64,000 nucleotides of DNA. It comes from Chloroflexota bacterium. Lineage in GTDB: Bacteria > Chloroflexota > Anaerolineae > Anaerolineales > VGOW01. This document shows, piece after piece, positions 25,999 to 32,566 of the stretch. The notes under the pieces were generated by a model. The model saw nothing but the letters and a program-made list of their open reading frames with translations, searched no databases and had not been told where the DNA came from. A program made the translations under genes and the position numbers. The first letter of the stretch is position 1, and each line of letters starts with the position of its first letter. Where the stretch lies: contig JACPWC010000065.1 of the NCBI GenBank assembly GCA_016197225.1, positions 1 through 64,000 on the forward strand, in the 5' to 3' direction.

Positions 25999-26571
25999 AT
26001 GACGACAGCTACCCACATCTGGCAAGACGTGGATTATGTGCAACGCCAAGTCGTTCGCGACCGGGCGAGCGCCATTGCCACATTGAACGACCTCTTTCGC
26101 AGTGGCGTCGTCCCCAACCCGCGCCTGAGTGGCCGTTACCGGGGCGCGCTGATCACGCCCAGCCTCAACCCGGTGCTCGACAGTTTGGGCCGGGCCTTCA
26201 CCGCCTGGTGGCTGCCGTGGAAGGGCAAGACCTTCGACCCGCTCACCAGCAGTGGCGACAACATTTTTACGAACGACGGCCAATGGCTCAGCCGCCTGAT
26301 CTGGCCCTCGTATGACGGCTACGTCGCCGACGGGCCGGGCCAGTCGCGGGCCTGCACCTTCCGCACTTACGTGAGCGCCGGGAAACTTGACCCCGACATG
26401 AATGTGCTGAAGATTGACTACGATCTGGACGTGAACCCGAAGTTCATCATCCGCGATGTGCTCGATGAGCTGGCGCAGATTGACGACGGTTTTTATTTGG
26501 GCAAGGCATTATTGCGCCGCCCCGGCAACCGCTGGGTTTGCGCGGCGTACTTCACACTCAGTTCGTTGTAG
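25999..26571 (+). CDS. protein of unknown function, possibly lipocalin-like
   Basis: The 190-residue soluble product has no leader. Conserved-looking stretches include GRYRGALITPSLNPVLDSLGRAF, FDPLTSSGDNIFTNDGQW and IRDVLDELAQIDDGFYLGKALLRR. The GRYRG start, aromatic beta-type strands and final GRWVCAAYFTL-type strand suggest a ligand-binding barrel, but I do not recognise the family. CAGGAGA lies upstream of the ATG. It lies between SnoaL-like and SRPBCC genes, all of ligand-pocket type. Confidence 0.75.
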   Translation: MTTATHIWQDVDYVQRQVVRDRASAIATLNDLFRSGVVPNPRLSGRYRGALITPSLNPVLDSLGRAFTAWWLPWKGKTFDPLTSSGDNIFTNDGQWLSRLIWPSYDGYVADGPGQSRACTFRTYVSAGKLDPDMNVLKIDYDLDVNPKFIIRDVLDELAQIDDGFYLGKALLRRPGNRWVCAAYFTLSSL

Positions 26572-26600
26572 GCAAATGACTTTCACCGCAATTGACCCAA

Positions 26601-26663
26601 AGACCTGTCAGGTCTCAGCAACCCTCTGCGGTTTTCAGGTTTCGCGAAAGACCTGGCAGGTCT
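26601..26663. repeat. paired AGACCT...AGGTCT palindromes
   Basis: AGACCTGTCAGGTCT (26601-26615) and AGACCTGGCAGGTCT (26649-26663) are each near-palindromic and are complementary to one another. Same class as 20146 and 62791. It lies in the 195-bp gap before the SRPBCC gene. Confidence 0.75.
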
Positions 26664-26688
26664 TACAAAATCTGGCGGAAGGATTCAA

Positions 26689-26755
26689 CACGAAGCCACA
26701 AAGGCGCCAAGACACAAAGTTTTCTTAGTGTCTTCGAGTCTTTGTGACTTCGTGG
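26689..26755. repeat. long CACGAAG hairpin repeat, copy 1
   Basis: The left arm (CACGAAGCCACAAAGGCGCC and on to ACAAAG) and the right arm (ending TTTGTGACTTCGTGG) form an imperfect hairpin of about 30 bp per arm. Copies 2 and 3 are at 37453-37535 and 44051-44131. All three are just upstream of a start codon on one side. Confidence 0.85.
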
Positions 26756-26766
26756 CAATTAACGAC

Positions 26767-27339
26767 ATGGCAACAAATGACTACCACTTCATCACTCGCT
26801 GGCGCATGCAAAGCACCGCCGAAGAAATTTTCGATATTCTGGCCAACGGCCCCGAACTGACCCGCTGGTGGCCGTCGGTGTATTTGGATGTGAAGCAGTT
26901 GGAGCCGGGCAGTGAGAACGGCCTGGGCAAGGTCATCAGCCTGTATACAAAAGGCTGGTTGCCCTACGACCTGCGCTGGCAGTTCCGCATTGTTGAAGTG
27001 GACTACCCGCGAAGCTTCAGCCTGCAGGCCTGGGGCGACTTTAACGGACGCGGCGTTTGGACGATTGAACCGGGCGGCGAGTGGGTGAACATCAGCTACG
27101 ACTGGAAGATTCGAGCCGACAAGCCTCTCTTCCGCTACTTCTCATTCATTATGAAGCCGCTGTTCTCGGCCAACCACAGGTGGGCGATGGAAAAAGGCGA
27201 AGAGAGTTTGAGCCTGGAGTTGGCCCGCCGTCATGCTCGCACGCCCGAAGAGCGCGCCCGCATCCCTGCCCCGCCCGGCCCCACATTTGCTTTTCTCAGC
27301 AAGGGTGGGCAGGCAAAGCAAGTACTGCTCACAGAGTGA
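26767..27339 (+). CDS. SRPBCC (START-fold) protein
   Basis: The 190 residues fit the helix-grip polyketide cyclase/START fold: FITRWRMQSTAEEIFDILAN, ELTRWWPSVYLDVKQLEPGS, then beta strands (RWQFRIVEVDYPRSFSLQAWGDF) and a long C-terminal helix (HRWAMEKGEESLSLELARRHA). It would bind a hydrophobic ligand; no catalysis can be claimed. ATG 26767 is chosen because the upstream extension is only the hairpin repeat read through. No clear Shine-Dalgarno is present, as the repeat ends right at the start. Confidence 0.85.
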   Translation: MATNDYHFITRWRMQSTAEEIFDILANGPELTRWWPSVYLDVKQLEPGSENGLGKVISLYTKGWLPYDLRWQFRIVEVDYPRSFSLQAWGDFNGRGVWTIEPGGEWVNISYDWKIRADKPLFRYFSFIMKPLFSANHRWAMEKGEESLSLELARRHARTPEERARIPAPPGPTFAFLSKGGQAKQVLLTE

Positions 27340-27360
27340 AGGACTTCAGCTCTCAAATAA

Positions 27361-27442
27361 TGTCACCCCGAGTGTAGTTACGAGGGGTCTCTGGCTTTGC
27401 TCTCAACACAGGCAGAGAGGCCTCGTTTCACTCGGCATGACA
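27361..27442. repeat. hairpin repeat with TGTCACCCCGAGTG / CACTCGGCATGACA ends
   Basis: Outer ends TGTCACCCCGAGTG and CACTCGGCATGACA and inner GAGGGGTCTCTG / CAGAGAGGCCTC pair over an 82-bp element. It separates the convergent SRPBCC and CBM9-like genes and could impede transcription from either side, but lacks a T tract. Confidence 0.8.
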
Positions 27443-27443
27443 A

Positions 27444-28367
27444 TCATTCGCCCAGCACCAACGTTCCCCAAGTCGTCGGATCAGTCAGCTTGCGCGTGTT
27501 CACCGTTGAGACCATGCTCTGCTGTTCGGCGGCGGCGGTGTTGTCGTTGTCGGAGAGGGAGAGGGCGAAGCCGAAGCGGCTGTTCACGGCTGGCGTGACT
27601 CCAAACACGGCCCAGGGGATGGCGGCCTCGACGGTGTAACCGTCACCAGTCGGTTTGGCCGACACGGCCACCCCGGCCGGAACTCCGGCCCGGTCTTTTG
27701 GAAACCAAAGGTAGGTTCCAGGCGGCGGGTTCCCCGTCTCCAAGTCGCCCGGCGAGAGTCCCAGTTGATAATCGTCGCCGCTCAATTTTGCATCGGCAAA
27801 GTCTCCCCCCAAATCTACGTCCAACAACAACTCTAAACTATCCCCTTTGAAGATCGCCACATTCGTTTGAGTCTGGGCGCGCACTTCATCTTTTACCAGC
27901 ACAGCCAAATAAAAATTCGCCTCGTCCCAGGCCAAAGCAAACGTGGCGCTGTTGTCGCCCGCGCCCGACCAGTTGCCCGGCTGGTAGACGACCTGATCGA
28001 TCACGTCGGCCAGGCCGCCCCACTCGCTCACATCGCCGTCAACGGTTGGCGGCGCAGAAAAATGGGGAGCGTGAAAGACCAGGCCATTCGGTCGAGCAAG
28101 GTCGTTCGGAAGGGGGCTGGGTTCGGCGGCAGGCGGCTCGGCGGTTGGCGGCGGCAGGGTCAGGCCGATGGGCGGCGCTTCGGTAGAAGTTGCAATTGGA
28201 ATTGGCGCGGAGGTGAGCGGCGGGGCGAAGGTGGCGGCTTCCACCGTGAGCCGCACCGCTTCGTCGAGCGTGGCCGCCGCGTCGGGCGAGTTCTCGCCGG
28301 GCAAGGCGCAGGCTAATGCAGCGACCAACCACGCACTGATAGCAATCATTAGTCGGAGTTGCTTCAT
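27444..28367 (-). CDS. lipoprotein with CBM9-like (DOMON-type) domain
   Basis: The 307-residue product has a lipoprotein leader (MIAISAWLVAALACALPG) and a Pro-rich linker to about residue 100. A carbohydrate-binding family 9-like beta-sandwich follows: APPTVDGDVSEWGGL, FALAWDEANFYLAVLVKDE, GDSLELLLDVDLGGDFADAKLSGDDYQLGLSP, YTVEAAIPWAVFG, GFALSLSDNDN. That family binds sugars or heme outside the cell. The start overlaps the stop of the upstream membrane-protein gene, now split by the ISL3 element, so its original promoter may be disrupted. Confidence 0.87.
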   Translation of the reverse strand: MKQLRLMIAISAWLVAALACALPGENSPDAAATLDEAVRLTVEAATFAPPLTSAPIPIATSTEAPPIGLTLPPPTAEPPAAEPSPLPNDLARPNGLVFHAPHFSAPPTVDGDVSEWGGLADVIDQVVYQPGNWSGAGDNSATFALAWDEANFYLAVLVKDEVRAQTQTNVAIFKGDSLELLLDVDLGGDFADAKLSGDDYQLGLSPGDLETGNPPPGTYLWFPKDRAGVPAGVAVSAKPTGDGYTVEAAIPWAVFGVTPAVNSRFGFALSLSDNDNTAAAEQQSMVSTVNTRKLTDPTTWGTLVLGE

Positions 28368-28817
28368 GAATTACCTCGCGGTTGATAGTCAAAGAGAAAT
28401 AGAGCTACCGCAACTCCTGTAATAAAAGCCATGATAAATGCAGAGGCTGGTATCCCTAAAGCGCCGATAACAATATTCTTCACATTGTAATAAACAAATT
28501 CGGGCAACTGATTCTTTAACACGACCGCTCGTTCGGCAATAACAGCAGAAAACGAAAGCACGTATTCAAACATCGTCAAGTTTAATAGTAGGCTAATAAC
28601 ACTAGCCGCTATCCAAGAAAGAATCCATCGAAGTTTTCTGCTGATTGATAAAGCTTGTAGGCTGGCGAAGAAGCCTGCAAACAAGGCACTCACCCACAGT
28701 GCAGGAGTCGTTGCCCGGAAGGTTGCGCTTATCGAACCGGAGATGACACCCAACGCCGTAGTCGCCACTATCCAACTATATGCATTGCTGACCCGCGATT
28801 TTATGATAACAAATTGC

Positions 28818-30112
28818 GGCTCTCCCGTTTTTACCGGGACATAGGGTCGAAGGCGACTAAAACGTGCAAGCGAAAGGAGCCGAAATTGCGGTAACCAAAG
28901 CCGCGGCGATTGAGCATTTTGATTTTCAAATTGACGCCTTCGGCAAAACCATTGTTGTAGCGCCCCTCAAAGTAGTTCAAGATTTGCTCCCACCAATTGC
29001 GAAGGGTGTTGACAAACGACTGCAAAGCTTTGAAGGGGGTCGCTTCTACTTTGGCAATCCAACTTAGTAGACGCTCTTCAGCGGCTTGGTGAGTTAGGCT
29101 TTCATTGAACAAATCGCGAAAGGATTCTTTGAGTTCGTAGCAACTTTTCAATTCAGACGACGCGGCCAACATGCCAGACAATTTTTGCCGTTGTGCTTCG
29201 GTTAGGTTCTCTTGGTTCTTGACCAACAACCACCGGCAACCTTTGAGAAGCTCTTTCGTTTCTTCAGCCGCACCTTTTTGAATAACCCGTCTGGCTTTGG
29301 TCAACGCTTCGTTCAGGTTCTTCATGACATGAAAACGATCCACCACCCGCCGCGCATTCGGCAGTTTCTGCGCTGCCGCTTCTTGATAGGCATCCCACAT
29401 GTCCGAGCAAGCGACTTTGACCGCGGCACACCATTCCGACCCGCGTTTTTCCAGCCAATTCAGCAGGGTTTCCTGGCTGCGATCTGCCAAAATGTCCAGA
29501 ACCAGCCCCAACTCCGGGGCCGAGATGACCAAAACAAATTGGCCATGCCCTTTGTGCAAAGAAATCTCGTCAAAGCAGATCGCGCTTACCGTCGGGTAGC
29601 CGCGACCCTCGATCTTTTTTTTGCCCAGTATTCAAAGATGGTCTGGGTGGCTTCTTCACTCAGACCTTCTTCGTGGGCGACTTGACTGACGGTCTCGCGG
29701 CGGACGCGTTGGTAGACCTGCCGCTCATAACGCTCGGTATAACTGAAGCCCGTCCTTTTCCAATCCACCCGTTCGACAAAGGTCTTTTGGCAAGGCTCAC
29801 ATTGGAAACGTCGAGCACGATAACTCAAATAACAACGCCTGTCGGCTAGCGGCAAATCTCGAACCATTTGCACTTCGCTCAGATCGTGCACCTGAGTGCT
29901 GAGGTGTCCACAGTTTGGGCAACCGGCGACGGGCAACGTCGACTCAACAATCAGATTGATTTGGTCTTCGCCGACCCAGTCAGCTCGCCGCACCTGGAGA
30001 TTTTGAATGCCAAGCAGTTTGTTTAGAATATCGTTGTTGTTCATCGGACACAGCCTTTCAACTCCGATGTTATCGCATTTATTCAGTTTTTCCCGTTAAA
30101 AACGGGAGAGCC
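28818..30112 (-). mobile_element. ISL3-family insertion sequence, 1295 bp, with 8-bp target duplication
   Basis: The ends are inverted repeats starting GGCTCTCCCGTTTTTA and continuing with CGGGA after one mismatch (22 of 23 bp). The flanks carry an exact 8-bp direct duplication, CAAATTGC, at 28810-28817 and 30113-30120. Eight-base duplications are characteristic of the ISL3 family, in agreement with the transposase. The element lies on the minus strand inside a membrane-protein gene. Intact ends and duplication suggest a recent insertion. Confidence 0.95.
28831..30044 (-). CDS. ISL3-family transposase in two frames joined at an A8 run
   Basis: The first frame (30044-29586) encodes the N-terminal zinc-finger and HTH part (CPNCGHLSTQVHD, FQCEPCQKTFVERVDW). 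The second (to 28831) carries the DDE core: Asp in ICFDEISLHKGHGQF, Asp in VACSDMWDAYQEAAAQ, Glu in YNNGFAEGVNLKIKMLNRRG. They meet at eight consecutive A (29615-29622). A -1 shift, or one extra A in the transcript, yields WAKKKIEGRGYPTVSAICFD and a protein of about 400 residues, the usual ISL3 length. Either programmed slippage or a loss-of-function indel would explain it. Confidence 0.9.
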
Positions 30113-30436
30113 CAAATTGCGCTGTACTTTGTACTACCCCTACGACGAAAGACACTACTATGCTTGAAAGCAGATTCATTGCAAAAACAGTAATGTCGGT
30201 TTCTGACTCCAGCCCCAAAGTATTGGAAAGTGTCTCTAAGCCAATATTGACCCCAATGCCGATCAAAATGGCAGGAATCAAAGCAATCGTATTACCAACA
30301 ACATCCGCAAGAAATGTTGCCATACTCCATTGCAACCACAGCTTCAATTGTTCCGATCTGCTATTTGGCGGATTCAGCATCCTATCTCTCTAAGCTCTTC
30401 GGGCGGGAACAAACACGGCACGTTTCATGCATTCCC

Positions 30437-31498
30437 TCATGAGGACTTGAACCGGTAGCCGCGTCCGGGCACGGTGAAGATGTGGCGCGGGGTGGCCGGG
30501 TCTGGCTCGATCTTTTCGCGCAGGCGGCGGATGAGTTGGGACAGGCTGTCGTCGCGCACGCCGCGCTCGAACACTTTGTCTTCGGGCCAGGCGGCGTGGA
30601 TCAGATCGTCTTTTTCGCAGACTGTCTCCGGGTGAGCGAGGAAGTAGTTGAGCAGGAGATGCTCTTTGGCCGTCAGTTGAGTCGTATCGAAGGCAAAACC
30701 GGACGGGCGAGCCGCCGTGAGAAAAGGATGGCCGCTGAGGCCGGAGAGGCGAAGCTCATCGTCGGTGGGCTTGTCGCTCCAAAATTCTTCCACCCGCGCC
30801 CGCACCGCCGGGTGGCTGGCAATGTTCCCGACGTTCGCGCCAGCGGCGTAAGACTCGCAGGCGGCGCGCAGAAATGAGGCGTAGCCGCGCGAGACGTTGA
30901 ACAAAGCCTCGACCACCGTTTCGTCCCAATGCAGGCTTTTGCGTTCGGCGTAGCGGGCCACGTTCCAACGCGAGTCGTTTTGGTTGAGCGGGCCGAGCCA
31001 GAGGGTGTTGGCGTGAAAGAGTTCGGCAAATTCGTTGTCGGGCGGCAGGGGGCGACGGGTGCTGGCGAGGAAGGTCAGCTCGAACTTGTGGCGGTCGCGC
31101 AGGGCGCGCAGGTTGTTGAAGAGGGCCGGGTCGGGATCGTGAGTGAACACGTCGAAGCGGTCGAGCAACAGAGTCGGCCCGCCCGAAGCCGAGATAAAAC
31201 GGTCAAGGGCCGAGTCCAGGGCCTCCAACTCGTCGGCGGCTTCACCGGAGTCGCCAAGCGCGCGCCTGACGAGTCGAAACATTGTCGAAGGCGTAGGTTG
31301 TGAGAGGCGATTGCAATCAATCAGAACGAATCGGCGGCCCGGAAGCGAAACCCGGTTGGCAATGAAGCCCAGCAGGTTGCTCTTGCCGGCGCCGCTCAAG
31401 CCAACAACCGAGACGCACTCGCCGGCGCGGGCGGCGGTGGTGATGAAGGCGACTTCGGTGGCGCGATAGTCGTTGGGATAAGTGTCCCAGGTGGTCAT
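30437..31498 (-). CDS. AAA ATPase with C-terminal winged-helix DNA-binding domain
   Basis: The protein (353 residues from ATG 31498) has a STAND-type/AAA ATPase first: Walker A VGLSGAGKSNLLGFIANR, Walker B-like PTLLLDRFDVFTHDPD, sensor LTFLASTRR. An OmpR/PhoB-type winged helix closes it (about 270-350: TTQLTAKEHLLLNYFLAHPE, DDSLSQLIRRLREKIEPDPA, HIFTVPGRGYRF). The order ATPase-then-DNA-binding is the reverse of most SARP/LuxR regulators. It is probably an NTP-gated transcription factor. It lies divergent from the sortase-fold gene, a candidate target. Confidence 0.88.
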   Translation of the reverse strand: MTTWDTYPNDYRATEVAFITTAARAGECVSVVGLSGAGKSNLLGFIANRVSLPGRRFVLIDCNRLSQPTPSTMFRLVRRALGDSGEAADELEALDSALDRFISASGGPTLLLDRFDVFTHDPDPALFNNLRALRDRHKFELTFLASTRRPLPPDNEFAELFHANTLWLGPLNQNDSRWNVARYAERKSLHWDETVVEALFNVSRGYASFLRAACESYAAGANVGNIASHPAVRARVEEFWSDKPTDDELRLSGLSGHPFLTAARPSGFAFDTTQLTAKEHLLLNYFLAHPETVCEKDDLIHAAWPEDKVFERGVRDDSLSQLIRRLREKIEPDPATPRHIFTVPGRGYRFKSS

Positions 31499-31609
31499 GA
31501 CATTGATGATGGACAAACAGATCGCGTTTATTCGTAAGTGATCGGTAAGTCTCCGACCAACATTACAGGCCTATTATACGAGACGTATTTGGCTTATGGG
31601 AGTGAACTT

Positions 31610-32293
31610 ATGAAATCAATTTGGCGCCGAACATTCACGCTCTTGCTGGCCGGCCTGCTTCTGCTGGCACTCTCGCCTGCACCACAGGTTGAGGCTATTC
31701 CCGTCACTGGCGGCCCGGTGGTGTTTGCGGAGGAAGGTGTCGAAAGCGTTGCCAGTCCGTTGGACGAATTTGCGCTGGGCGTGAAGGACGGAGCGGCGGG
31801 CGTGGTGCGGGGTGTGTACGCGCCGGGGGCGCTGGCCTTGCGGGTGGAGCAACAACCCGAAACCAGGCCGATGTATATTTCGGCGGCCCCGGACACGGCC
31901 ACTCAGTTTCGCTATGCCACTTTCACCAACGTCATCGGCCTGCTGGCGCACAACCATGTTTCGGGCGCGCAGTTTTTCAATTTGAACTTCGGCCAGGAAG
32001 TGTGGATCGTTTACGGCGACGGCGCGAAGCAAGGGTATCTGGTGGCGAACATTCTGCGCTATCAGGCGCTCCAGCCGGCCAGCACCCGCAGTCAATTCCT
32101 GGACCTGGACACGGGCGAGGTGGTTTCTTCGGCCCAGCTTTACGACCGGGTGTATCGCGGCGAGCATCACCTGACCTTTCAGACGTGCATCGAGCAGGGC
32201 GGCGTTGCCACCTGGGGGCGGTTGTTCGTCATTGCCACGCCGCTCGGCGAATTGATTCCGGCGCTTGACCCGGGGCTGGATGTGTTGAACTGA
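31610..32293 (+). CDS. secreted sortase-fold protein
   Basis: The 227-residue protein has a signal peptide (MKSIWRRTFTLLLAGLLLLALSPAP). A sortase-like barrel follows with the three catalytic residues in the right order: His in VIGLLAHNHVSGAQFF, Cys in HLTFQTCIEQ, and Arg in WGRLFVIA. The TLxTC signature is altered to TFQTC. Sortases join proteins to the cell wall or pili; these stand-alone secreted forms have unclear substrates. The ATG at 31610 gives a proper signal peptide and is preferred over the longer frame from 31538. A terminator follows. Confidence 0.75.
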   Translation: MKSIWRRTFTLLLAGLLLLALSPAPQVEAIPVTGGPVVFAEEGVESVASPLDEFALGVKDGAAGVVRGVYAPGALALRVEQQPETRPMYISAAPDTATQFRYATFTNVIGLLAHNHVSGAQFFNLNFGQEVWIVYGDGAKQGYLVANILRYQALQPASTRSQFLDLDTGEVVSSAQLYDRVYRGEHHLTFQTCIEQGGVATWGRLFVIATPLGELIPALDPGLDVLN

Positions 32294-32315
32294 TTTTGGC
32301 AATCGAGGCAACCTG

Positions 32316-32350
32316 TAGAGACGTTCCGGTGGAACGTCTCTATTTTTTTT
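32316..32350 (+). terminator. intrinsic terminator
   Basis: The stem TAGAGACGTTCC / GGAACGTCTCTA with a 3-nt loop (GGT) is followed by A and eight T. It ends the sortase-fold transcription unit. The stem is also of the repeat type common in this genome. Confidence 0.9.
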
Positions 32351-32389
32351 ATGCAACCGCCTCTCGCCAATTGGGATTATACTAAATAC

Positions 32390-32566
32390 ATGTCCCCTCG
32401 CGCGCGTTTGGCGCTGGCAATCGTCGGCCTGCTCATTGTTTGCCTGTCGTGTGTGGCGCTGGTTTACGCCGTGCGGCCTCTGGAGCATATCAGCGAGCAA
32501 GCGCCGGTGGCCCCCACCCTGTTCGCCCCACCGCAGTCTTTTGTTGAGTTGTCGAGGCTGGAATGA
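32390..32566 (+). CDS. small single-pass membrane protein
   Basis: The 58 residues consist of a basic start (MSPRARLAL), one hydrophobic helix (AIVGLLIVCLSCVALVYAV) and a short outer tail. It overlaps the next gene by ATGA, so it should be co-translated with the lipoprotein-kinase. ATG 32390 is preferred to an in-frame ATG at 32351, which touches the T tract. TATACT at 32378-32383 just upstream might be a -10 box of a leaderless message, but no good -35 is seen. Confidence 0.6.
   Translation: MSPRARLALAIVGLLIVCLSCVALVYAVRPLEHISEQAPVAPTLFAPPQSFVELSRLE

Larger units (their letters stand above)
28364..30380 (-). pseudogene. membrane-protein gene interrupted by an ISL3 element
   Basis: The 5' part (30380 to 30121) encodes a hydrophobic N-terminus (MLNPPNSRSEQLKLWLQW, then TM segments). 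The 3' part (28809 down to 28364) encodes more membrane helices (TPALWVSALFAGFFASLQAL, IVIGALGIPASAFIMAFITG). Removing the element plus one copy of the 8-bp duplication (1303 bp) joins the parts in one frame of about 237 codons, reading STAQFVIIKSRVSNAYS across the site. The intact protein would have some six helices; no family is recognised. Its G+C is visibly lower than its neighbours, suggesting earlier transfer. The 3' part could still be translated from GTG 28768. Confidence 0.9.
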
